Source: Pegea sp. RAD2-039
Taxonomy: Eukaryota > Chordata > Thaliacea > Salpida > Salpidae
Direction: 5' to 3'
Assembly (NCBI GenBank): GCA_034620365.1
Contig: JAQGEQ010000175.1
Span: forward strand, 124,001 to 188,000
DNA length: 64,000 nucleotides
Shown here: piece by piece, positions 13,661 through 25,006 of the stretch
How the letters are laid out: the number at the start of each line of letters is the position of its first letter
Numbering within the stretch: position 1 is the stretch's first letter
The notes under the pieces: model-generated
What the model was told of the DNA's origin: nothing
Seen by the model: the letters and a program-made list of their open reading frames with translations, nothing else
The model's database searches: none
Translations under genes and position numbers: made by a program

Positions 13661-13732
13661 CAGAACTAAAAAGCAAAAAAGGACTTAAAATTTAAAAATT
13701 ATAAAAGTTTCTTTATTTTCTTTGATATTAAT

Positions 13733-13855
13733 TTTCTCTCTAGCCTTCAGTTGCTTACGGAGTAGAGAGTATCATTTGAATCGGTTTGCTGCAATACCTT
13801 CTCATTTGCTACTATCAATATCAAGTGATTTCATATCGCGCTTGCAAAAGCTTAT
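13733..13855 (+). repeat. LINE C-terminal remnant before the H6PD gene
   Basis: One frame reads NRFAAIPSHLLLSISSDF, then 'SRLQKL'. This resembles the family ending 'WNSLPxxVVxSxSVxxFKxRL' found at the C-terminus of many LINE ORF2 proteins. Its first 50 bp recur at 12075. It lies within the possible 5'UTR of H6PD and keeps part of the plus strand open, which explains a spurious 65-codon ORF there. Confidence 0.35.
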
Positions 13856-13972
13856 TTGCTTGAAAGTTTTTACAGAGATGTTTTTAAAACAAATTATTGT
13901 TCTACTTCCTTTAGTTTAGATTTCTTTAATTATTTATCTTCTATTATTATCAGAATATTTCGATTTATAATA

Positions 13973-16900
13973 ATGAATAAATTCTATCACTTTTGTTTCA
14001 TTATTATTTCTCTATTTGCTAATGTTGCAAAATGTGAACTGAAATATGAGAAAGAGTTTATTGATCTAACTTTGATTGGAGCTTATGGAAATTTAGCAAA
14101 AAAGTATTTATGGAAAGGTCTGTTTGATTTGTTTTTAAAGTATGAGACTACAAATGAGCAGTACAATGTTTTTAATATTTACGGATGTGGAACTGCAAAT
14201 TATAGTCGAGGAAGTCTACTTTTAAAAAATACTTTAAATCAAGTGAGCTTTTGTGAGAAGCAAGATACTGTTTGTATGAAAAAGAAGCTAATATTTTTAA
14301 ATGGAATAAATTATCAACAACTTGCTAGCTCTTCAGACTATCAACATCATTGTGAAGAAAATTTAAGATCATCAAAGGATTTTTGCTCTGATAAAAGTTC
14401 CACAAGATGTTTAAAACAAATATTTTATTTATCAGTTCCACCATTTGCTTATGAATCAATCTCAGGATTTATTTCATCAAATTGTAGAACTCATAAAAAT
14501 CTACAAATAATAATTGAAAAACCATTTGGAAGTGATCTTGTTTCTGCTGTTACATTAGCAAAAAAGTTATCAAGTTTTTTCAGAGAAGATGAAATATACA
14601 GGTGATACATTTAAAAATTAAATTAAAAAAGATAATTAATGTCAACATTTGTTTGTTGTCTTATAGTTTGAGTTTTTTATAATCTAGTGCTATTATTTAT
14701 AAAAATTTTAGTTCTATCTTAAATATAAATTCTTAAAGTTTATTAGTTTTGACATTATAGATAGTTTAAATATATTAGTCTAAAGTTAAACACTGTTTAG
14801 AGTTGACCATTATATGGGTAAGCAAGCAGTTCAAGCAATTGACATTCTAAAAAAATCAGAAGTAAAATTTGAACAAATATTAAATAGAGAATTTGTTGAA
14901 AAAATTGAAATAATCATGAAAGAATATGAAAGTGTAAAAGGTATTTGTCCTTTTTTACATTATTATAGAAATAAAAAGTGATATTTATTCAAAGGTCGAA
15001 CAAAATTTTATGATTCTTATGGAGTAGTTAATGATGTAATGCAGAATCATTTATCAGAAGTTGCTTATAAGATTTTAAGGAATCCTTTAAAAAATAGTTT
15101 AAATGATGATTCAGAGAAAGTTTTACTTCAAAAAGAAATTGAAGAAATTAATGAAAGGGAAATAGTTTGTGCTCAATATGAAGGTATTCATGAAACGTTT
15201 CTTGCATTTTATACCCATATAAGCTGTGTTTAGTGTTTTATTATACAAATTACAGCTTTGACTATGCATCTAGTAATTTTTGAGACTACTTAAAAACTAA
15301 TTTCTAGTTGTCTACTCGAGTGAGAAAACATAAATTGAAATGTAGGAAAAATTTTTAACAAATTATCTAGATCAAGTTTTTGAATTAAAAGTTTATCAGC
15401 CAGAAACACAAAACTAAAATATTTTCAAATAAATGTTGCACGCAGCAATTATCAACTCAATATTTTGCTAAAAAACTAAAATTTACTTCTGAAGTAATTT
15501 CTAGAGTGTGCAATAAGTCCTATTGAAGATTAAAAATAATCTTTTCTTTAAAAAGGTTATGAAGCTGAAGTACAGGAAGAAACAAAACGAAATCAATCTC
15601 TTATTCCAACTTTCGCAGGTTTGTTTGATCCACGTGTTTTGTTTAAACCTTTTTTCTAATTTGATCTTTAAAAAAGAAGTCTTTTTTATTCAGCTGCTGT
15701 CTTAAGAGTGTCCTCTGTCAGATGGAATGATGTTCCTGTTTTTATTTCGGCTGGAAAAATGCTTGACGAAAAAGTAGGATATGCTCGGATAGTTTTCAAG
15801 AATAATAAAATGTCTTTGAATTATTCTGAAGGTGACTACATCAGTTAATTTGTAGAAAATTTAATTGATAAGTTTTCATTAAAATATAATCTGAGGTTTT
15901 ATTATTATTTTCTAAATATTATCTTCACATAACTTCAATACAATCTTGTTTGTTTTGACTTTGTCTTCTTCAACAGATGAAGATATTAATGATGTTATCT
16001 TTTACTTTGGTCATGGAATCTTAAGATCTGGTTCAGTTTTAATCTCAAAAAATCTTAATTTTAACGGAGATAGTTTGTTAGCATTTGGTTGGAAACAATC
16101 AAAAGCATTTGATGATAAAAAATTATTTGGAAAATATCTGGCAAGTTATCACGTATATGTCCCTGAATTTAGTAAAGATGCATACTCATTTCTAATTGAG
16201 AAAATCTTTCTTGGAAAGCGGGAACATTTTATTTCAACTTCATCTTTATTAGAGTCTTGGAGAGTTTGGAATTCAGTGTCTTCACTTAAGATTAATCCTA
16301 ACAATAAATTGATTTATCAACGTTTTGATAATTTAGATGTAATTTTAAAAGATCATTATTTAAGATTTGAAAATCAGAAACCAGATAAACTGAAAGTTTT
16401 AAAAAGAGGTAGAATTACTTCAGGTAGTGATGAAGACATCATTAAGAAGCTCGCTGAAGATTTTGCTGCAGTAGTACAAAGCAAAAGTAACCTTGGACTA
16501 AATACTCATGTAGCTTTCTCTGGGGGGAACTCCCCAATAAGATTCTTTGAATATCTGAGCACCGTTTTGAAGTATAAAATCGATTGGAATTTGGTTCATA
16601 TTTGGCAAGTTGATGAACGCTGTACTCAGATTGAAAGTTCTTCAAATTTTGCTTCTATACGAGATCGTTTAATTGATAAAGTAAAGATTAAATATGGATG
16701 TGTTCATCCAATGATCTATCATTTCGGTTCTAATTGTTCAAATGAAAGCTTGTTACAGTATCAATTACAGATGAAGCAATTGTTAGTCAATTACACATTT
16801 GATTATATGGTTCTTGGAATGGGACACGATGGTCATATAGCTTCATTGTTTCCAAATCAACCGTCTCTAACAGATGCTGATAAGTAAGTTTTATTCTAGG

Positions 16901-18045
16901 ATTTTGTTGTTGATGATTTCAATGTTTCAAATTTCCTAAAACAAAATATTTTTTCAAAACTATTTATATTTTTTCACAATTTATTTAAGCTAAATCTTAA
17001 ACCTTGTCTCGACGCCAGACATTATTTGACTCTTTAATAATACATCGGATGTAGACTCTCTAGGAACTACCCCTGAATTCAGTAATTACATTTTTAAGAT
17101 GGTCAAATGTTCCATGATACAAGTCACAATCCAATTCGATCCATCTATAGAAAAAGTCCTTGATAGGAAGTCTTTATTTCGCTTTTTTATCAAGAGTTTA
17201 TCTAAACATTATAAAATTGTGTCTTATCTTTAAGATCATTTTATAGAACGACAGAAATTTTTATTTTTAAATCAAAAAGCTTTTATCTTTGATAAGTTTT
17301 AACTCAGTGATTGAAAAGCTTTTAGAAATTATTCCTAATATCGCTTCGGGAACATTTGATTCCATCGTATTTATGAAAGTTGTATAAATTCCTAGGTCAC
17401 CTAGACGTAAAGTAAGCTCAGTAATTGCTCAGAAAAGCGCTCTGTCCTATTTGCTAGTGAGATATGCTTTGTAGGTGAACTTTAACAAACAAAGTATTGG
17501 TGTTACTCAGGTACAAACTAAGAAAATATTCGAACTGCTTCACGTCAACTATCTTATACTTTCCTGTTCCTGTTAAACAACTTTTGTTAAGTTATAATTT
17601 ACAATTCGACATTCGAATGTAACAAAATCCAGCGATAGAAACTATGTTTTGTATCAATGGTTCTTATTTAGCATTTAAAAAGGTGCAGACCATAAAACTA
17701 TACCTAATTTTTATATTAAACATGTTTATATTATTGTTTTTAATTAAGGGTACTATTAATGAAGAACTTAATTTACAATTTATTTACAGGTATGTAACTA
17801 TTTCTAAGTCGGATATTATTCCTTTTACAAGAATGACTTTAACTTATAAAGCAATCAACTCTTCAAAACATCTATCAATATTAATAACAGGTTCTGAAAA
17901 GAAACGTAAAGTATTAAACAAAGTATTTTGTGAAAATAGTTGCAACAAAATACAGTTTCCTATTTGTGGTGTAACTAATTCTTCTATAAAATGGTTTATA
18001 AATCAAAGTTTATTACCAGAATGTACCACACATGATGAATTATGA
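13973..18045 (+). CDS. H6PD: ER hexose-6-phosphate dehydrogenase/6-phosphogluconolactonase
   Basis: Seven exons: 13973-14601, 14801-14940, 14995-15183, 15556-15618, 15694-15831, 15977-16883, 17790-18045; 773 residues (human 791). Seen: signal peptide (about 1-21, ending in VAKC); G6PDH NADP-binding motif 'LIGAYGNLAKKYLW', a variant of GASGDLAKK; 'EKPFGSD'; active-site 'RVDHYMGKQA', split by intron 1; then a lactonase domain with 'FSGGNSP', 'DERC' and GMGHDGHIASLFP. The C-terminus is HDEL, an ER-retrieval signal. Known: oxidises hexose-6-phosphates in the ER lumen to make NADPH, then hydrolyses the lactone. An upstream Met at 13856 is open in frame but would bury the signal peptide, so I chose 13973. 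PolyA signal AATAAA at 18203-18208. Confidence 0.93.
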
Positions 18046-19939
18046 ATTTACTTAATTAAAATTTATAATGAAATGAAAATTTAGAGATTATTTATGATAC
18101 TGAGTGTTTTAATTTACATTTTTTAATCGGTTATTAAAATTTTGTTGTTTGTATTTTTATTGATTTAGTAGATTTTTTAAATAAATACTGATTTGAACTG
18201 TCAATAAAGTTTAGAATTGATCTTCAAATATTAGTGTATTAAAAATTAATGATAGAATAATGTTGAAAATCAATTTTATTCACATCTAGAAAATTTGTTT
18301 AGTTCTTTAAAACAAATAAATTATAATTAACTTAAAAACTTAATAGCTTTTTGATACGATTTTTAAACTAAGTGTTTCTTAACTAATATAAACAAAATTA
18401 TGTTTCAAATCTTATGTGAAAAATCTTAAAAAAGCAAATCTTTCTAAAGTTCTTTAACTGAATCAAGATATTAAAAGTTTAAGTTTATACTTAAAACAGT
18501 TTAGATAAGTTTATAAACATTTTGACATAATCTTTAAATGAATTAAATATTCTAAAATAATATTAAACTCACAATTTAATTATAAACTTTTTCTTTTAGT
18601 AAAGCTTTTACTTTAAAAATTGTAATTTTTTAATTCATGAAAAACAAATTATTTGAAGTTACAAAACTTTAATAATCAAAATGATTTAACTTTTTGAAAA
18701 GTTCATTTTGCTCGGTTCGTTTATTAGTTCCTATTTTAAGTAAATTTAAAAGCTTTTAAGGTTCAATAAAGTATTTTGAAAAAGTTTAGATTAACTAGGT
18801 CGGAACTGTTATGAAAATAAAAGTCCGATAAGATAAGCTTACTGAAAAGAGGACATGCTTGATTTCACTTTTTAAAAAAGGGGACAAACAAAGAAATGAC
18901 CTTTTCATACTGTTTATAATAAAAAAACGTGTAGAGCAGAATAATAAAGCTAGTATACTTGTAGTAAACATCTTTCCACATTCTTTAGCACTTATTTTAC
19001 TTGAGACATAAAAAATGTATCAACTTTCAACCAAATGGGTTGGCGTTGATATTGTAGCTGATGCTGAATCATTGTACTGATTCAAACTTTATACAAAAAT
19101 ATGAAAAAATAATGATTTAAGAACGATACTAAAAAATAAAAAAAAAATTAAGAGCTTTTGATGCAGTTAAGGAAAAAAGTTGTTTTTTCTTTAGCTTGAT
19201 TTTCTGAAATCGACCATATTAGTCAGTTTAAATATAGATTTGTAAATAGTTAAATTTAAGTTCTTCAAATATTAAATCATGTGTTTATTATAAAAAATTT
19301 TTCTAATAATTTTTTGCTATAAAATTGAAAAAAAAAGTTTTTGAAATAATTTTATCTGTTTTAAATGTTATTGAATATTTTCTTTATATTTTTTAGATTG
19401 AATAATTAGTTTTTATTTAAAAATTATTTTTTATATATTTTTTTATACGATATTTTCTAAAATATAATCTATTTTTAACTAATTTATTTTTTTATTTTAA
19501 ATTAAATGATGTAGTTCATTAATAATTATTTGCAAATAGAGTGTATATGGTTAATTTAGGATTTTTTATGTTTTTAAGACATATAAGTCATAATTAAAAG
19601 TTTGAAAAAAATACTTTTTCTTTATTTAAGTTAAGAAAACACAATTTAAAGCTTTTGTAAACAGTTTATAAACTTATAAGAACATTTATTTATTGGTTTT
19701 TTAAATTATTTATTTAAAATCATTGATAATTATCTTTGGTGAAAGTATAAAAACTGATATTAAAAAACCAAGTTTTTCTATTAATTATAAAGTTTTATAT
19801 TTGCTATATATGTTTAGTAGTTACTATTTGGTTATTATATTTTCAAAAGTTTCTAACTTTTTATTTTAGTGTGATCAAAATAATAATTTAAAGAAAGTTT
19901 TCTTTAGTATGCTTTTAATTTAATTTGGATTATTAAGTA
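18046..19939. other. AT-rich spacer between H6PD and Bicaudal-D
   Basis: Holds the H6PD 3'UTR (AATAAA at 18203-18208). Apart from a 21-codon ORF near 19016, which I do not consider real, I see no gene. Confidence 0.45.
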
Positions 19940-22900
19940 ATGGAAGAAAAATATCTTCGTGAAATTTCACAATTAAAGTCTGAAGTGGAATTTTATCAAT
20001 CCAAAAATATTCAAGTAATTTACATGTTATTAAAAAAAGTTATAAGTTTATAACTCAACAAATCACAAAACTAGTCTTCTATTGGTTCTCTATTAGTCAA
20101 TTAAATGTTAAATGATTATAAAGTAAAATATTTAATTACTTTTTAAATGTTTAAAATTTGTTTTAACATTTTTTAGGCTGCTGATTTTGGCCTTCAAATC
20201 TTGGAAGAAAAAAATAAGTTGTCTTATGAAAAAGAAGATTTAGAAAAGAAGCTAGAAGAATTACAAGGCGAACTTGAAAACGCAAAACATGAATTTCATC
20301 TGAGCAAAAAGGTTATGAACCTAATGTCATTAATATAGTTTTTCTCTAATTTATTATTTTCATTTTTTCAGGCTCTTTATCATACTCAGAACAGTACAAA
20401 AAAAGCATTTTGTGAAGGCGAATTAAGAGAAACTGATTTAGATAAACAGCTCCAAGAGGCTGAGGAAAGATTAGAAACTGTAGAAAAGGAGAAAGAAGTT
20501 GAAGTCTACCAACTACAGAATACCATCAAAAATTTAAATTCAGAAAATGAACGAATTTCTGCTTTAAATAATGATATAAGTATGGTAAGTGTCAATTAAG
20601 TAAGATGAAAAAAACTTAATTGTTGAAGATTCATCTTTAGATATTTTTTAAAACAAATTTAAGCGATGACTACATCAATTAATCAAATTAAAACAATTAA
20701 AGATAATTTATGATTAAGTTTTTCTTTCATTTAATGTTTTTAAAAGTAAAATTATCAAAAAAATTTGATTTTCAAAGTTAGTTTCAAAGACCTTTTAGAT
20801 GATAATCTATCAGAACCTTTTTACTTTTTTTTATTCAATTTCTTATGAATAATTCAAATAAAATTTATTCATTGCTTTCTGTATTTATATCAGATTCTTT
20901 GAAACCATTATAAAAAGTCTTTTAATTTAGAGCTTGTTGTAATATCAAAAATTGTTTATTTATTTGTAACTCTTCCATAAAATTAATTTATGAAATTCTC
21001 TTAACAGTCTAATCAAACCCTGGAACACCAAAGATACCTTCTTCGTAAAGAACTGAAAGATTTGAAAGCAAATCAAGCCCACCTTGACACTTGTTATTCA
21101 GAGTTGGAAGAAGAAAATGTTATATTACAGAAACAGGTGGCTTAGAAACAACAAAATTTAAATAAAATGTTTTTCATTTCAAATTTTTATTCTCAATGAA
21201 TAATTTTTTCAGGTTTCCAACCTTAAAGAGACTCAAGTTGAATATGAAGGACTTAAATATGAGATTAGAAGATTAAATGAAGATTGCGACTATTATATCA
21301 GGTGAAATTTGATTTGAACAACTTTTAAAGGTGGTTTTTTACATTAGACAAATTTATTAGGTAATATTGAAGTTATTTGACAGATATCAGCATATTTACA
21401 TAGTCAACAAAATACAGTAGTCTGTCAACAACACTTATTTCATTTTCATATTTTCTAGAAGATTCTTATATAAGTTTTTAGTTTAATTTTAAGTTAAAAG
21501 TTTTTACAATTTTGATAAAAACAACTTTTGTTTGTTCTATTTTAATTGAAGCACATAAATTTGAATTCTTCTGAATACAAGTTTATAAGAAACTATAAAA
21601 TAAAACTCAAATATTTGCTGATATCTCAACTTCTTGTGATTCAATTTTCAACTAAATTTTATGAATTTCAGTCAATTTGAAGAAACAATAAAACTAAAAG
21701 AGATGTTGGAACGACAACTAGAAGATGCTCACCAAACAATAAAAAAAGAAAGAGAAATTAAGATCAGTTTAAAGAGGGAATTATCAAGATATGAAAACGT
21801 CAGTTTGAACATCCAATCATCTTATCACAAAGATCTTATTTTACAGATTGATTTAACAGCAATTTCACTTCATTCACAATTACTAGATGACAACAGAACA
21901 GATAAGTAAGACATCATTAACATCCAAAAAATCCAACTTCAACCGGATCACTTCTAGAGACACAGATGTTGATCTTGATCATCCTCTAATCCGTCATATT
22001 ACATCCGATTTAATGACTTCCGGCAGATTAAACGAGAACGGAAATGACTTGTACAGCGAGCTAACGTTTTCTGAGGTCAGTTTTGATATTAATATTCTCA
22101 TCGATAATTGTCGATTGATTAGCTTCAGATGGTTCAATTGAACTTTTTAAGTGGATTGTAGAAATCTTTAAAAAGAAATTTTCAACTTTTTAAAATCTCT
22201 AAAAATATTTGAAACTTTCTGATTTCTTTTTCAATTTTCTAACAGATGTTTCTAACTTTCTATAGATTTCCAAACTAAAGCAACAACTTTATACCGCTGA
22301 GCAAGAAAAGATTTTATTAATTAATGATCTAAGGGAGAAGCAACTTCAATTGGAGAATAAGTCCCGAGAAAATGACGAGAAAGACGAAAAAGTGATTTCA
22401 AATAAATGTGGTTTTTGGGATTTACATAAAACTTTTATCAAATTTGAAATATTCAAAATGTTTTGAATAAAGTTATTAAATAAATAATTAAAAATAGAAG
22501 TTTATAAAACAATTAAATATTTATATTTTCAAAATCTTTAGGATGAAACCATCAACAGGATGAATGAGATACGAGAAGAGTTATTCTCAGTAAAAGAAAG
22601 TGAAAAAGATAAAATCGAAAATTTGAAGAAACTTGACATAGTTTTGAAAGACACGATTGAGAGTAAAAGAAGTTTAATAAAAGAAGTTGAAGTCTGTTTC
22701 ATAGAAAGAAAATCTTTTCAAAAACAAATCAATCTGCTTCTTTTAGTGTCTTCATGCAAAGTTGAATCTTCAAGATCATGAGAGTCAGGAGACAACTGAA
22801 AAACTCCAGACAGTTAGTGATCGGATCTCACAACTGTATCACAGATTGTGTCTTTCAAACGGAGATGTTCCTCGTCAAGTTATGCTAGAAGGAGCTAAAC

Positions 22901-25006
22901 AAGAGGTTTTTCATCAATTTTTTCTTTTAAGAATTTTCTTTTTCCTATTTTTGAGTTTCTTTTTTTAATTTTAGGCGCGAATTTTACAAAATGAAGAAAA
23001 ATCAGTTTTTGATCAAAATTCCGATGTAGAAGGTGAATTTTTTTGTCTTTTAAATAATTTGTTTCAAATAAAACTTAAGTTTTGAAATAAATTTAATTTC
23101 CTTTAAAGTTCTACTTGAAAAGTTCTTAAAAAAGATATTTCTAGAACTTTCTAAAAATAACACCAACTAAATGATACCACTAATTTTTATTTCATCCGCT
23201 AGATGTCACCAGAGAGTCGCATTCTCATATTTGAACGTTTCTAATTTTTGTGGTTGCATTTTTTCACGTAGCATTTTACATTTTCATATTCAGCAAGATA
23301 TTTAACAACTTTGAACAAACGGCTGTTACTAATAACAATAATTAAATTTAATAAATATTAATTTATTAGAATTTGAAAGAACTGATGCGAATGATTCATG
23401 TATAGACTCCGATTATCCAACACAAAGAGTCCTGGTTACTATGACGAAGCAGATGTTTTGCTTGGAGACAGCTGTTGATACTTTACTTCATGCAAAAGAT
23501 AACAATTCGTCTTGGTCTGAAGACAACGTAGAAAATCAGGAAACACAAGAACAGGTGATGAAGATCTCTAGATAATTCGAAGATTTAAAGCTTAAATTCA
23601 AAACTGTTTATTGTGAACTCATTTGCATATTTCATTTTAATTATTCAGATATTTTATATTTTAACATTTTTAAATTTAATGGGAAAAAAACTCTAATTTT
23701 AAATGAATCTAATCACAAAGAAAATTATATTTTCAAAAATCTCTCTTTTCTTTAAAAGATTTATTTTTTATGATATTTTTAGATCCGAATTTTAGAAGAA
23801 GAAGTCTTAAGATTAAAATCTTTACTCAGCTCTAAAAGAGAGCAAATAGCTACTTTAAGAACTGTACTTAAAGCCAACAAACACACAGCAGAAGTAAGTT
23901 TGTCAAATAATCATTTAGAAGATTTGAAATGTAAAAATTTCAATAAAAAAACTTCTGTTTATAAAACATCAATGACTTTGAATCAATTTTCATGTCTAGG
24001 TAGCAATTTCAAATCTAAAAGAAAAATATCAGCACGAGAAAATTTGCATCTCAGACACGATGATAAAGTTAAGAGGGGAGTTAAAAGCTTTGAAGGTACT
24101 TCTATCATCTTCTAGAATTCAATCAAGAAATTCTGATCTTTAAAATTGTTTTTTTTTGAAAATAGGAAGATGCTATTACATTTGCAAAATTACGGATGGT
24201 CTTTGCTGCAAGGTCAGATGAATATGTAGCTCAGTTAGATGCAATGCAACGACAGTTAGCAGGTGCTGAAGATGAAAAAAGAACTTTAAATACCTTATTA
24301 AGAAAAACTATTACACAAAAACTGGCTATTACACAAGTAAGTTTGAAGACTTAATTCAATATTTCAATCGATAAATATTTGCTTTTGTGTTTCTTTGAAG
24401 ACATAAAACTTCTTCTTCAAAAGTATTTGTTAAATATTTAAACCAATTTTCTTCTACTTCTGAAGACACATTTAAAAAACAATTCGTCATTTAGATGAAG
24501 ATATCTCTGTTTTTTGTTCTTCATCATTTTTTATCGAAATTTTTTATTCTGAAACTTATTGATTTTAAACAATTTACAGCTGGTGCATTGTGGGTAAAAT
24601 ATGGGTTTTGTAGTGGTACTCTGTTTGAGTGTCTTTGATTTTTCTTTAACTTTTTAGGAAGTTTCTTCTAACTTCTCATTTAGCTGAAAAAAAAATTGTT
24701 AGTTTCTACTTTTAAAAAAATTTTTTTGTTTTAATAATTGATTAATTTTTTCTAATTATTTTCTAATTGTTTACTTTGAGTCTTTTAAATCTAAATATAA
24801 TGATCTTCATCATTTGATGACCTTTCTGAATTCTAATCAAACTAATTATTAAAAAAAATATCTATTTTTAGCGTTTAGAAGATTTGGAATTTGAAATTGA
24901 ACAACAAAAACGACGTGATACACCAACTTCTAACACAACACCTAAAAAACAACCAGAAAACAAGAAGAAATCTCCTAGTTTGTTATTAAGCAGTAAATTT
25001 CGATAA
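19940..25006 (+). CDS. BicD: Bicaudal-D dynein/dynactin adaptor
   Basis: Fifteen exons: 19940-20014, 20177-20311, 20372-20584, 21008-21136, 21213-21301, 21672-21905, 21958-22075, 22266-22391, 22542-22691, 22747-22905, 22975-23032, 23370-23554, 23783-24095, 24170-24336, 24872-25006; 761 residues (fly 782, human BICD2 824). Seen: the CC1 box AADFG (residues 26-30), which binds dynein light-intermediate chain in the family; long coiled coils; '[14 protein letters not shown]' matching the BicD 'NLYHHVCMCNNETP' segment; and a C-terminal cargo-binding coiled coil ('[19 protein letters not shown]', then '[16 protein letters not shown]'). Known role: links dynein to Rab6 and mRNA cargo, with the C-terminus autoinhibiting. 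Introns of 52 and 55 nt at 21906 and 22692 are inferred from frame. Exons 13/14 offer an alternative splice (see findings). PolyA signal at 25499-25504. Confidence 0.92.

Noticed and set aside
12075-13782. Paired hairpin regulatory element (CTCTC...GAGAG at 12075 and 13733)
   Set aside because: Both sit in sequence resembling LINE C-terminal coding remnants, so common descent from a retrotransposon explains the similarity.
13856-13972. Upstream in-frame start for the H6PD gene
   Set aside because: It would add 39 residues in front of a good signal peptide, and it overlaps a LINE remnant.
17644-17789. Met-initiated ORF before the last H6PD exon
   Set aside because: The frame is open by chance in intron 6. 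The acceptor at 17790 joins in phase to exon 6 and only the sequence after it matches the lactonase domain.
19940-25006. Myosin-tail or generic coiled-coil protein
   Set aside because: The CC1 box, the LYH-LC segment and the C-terminal cargo coil match Bicaudal-D in order across the whole length.
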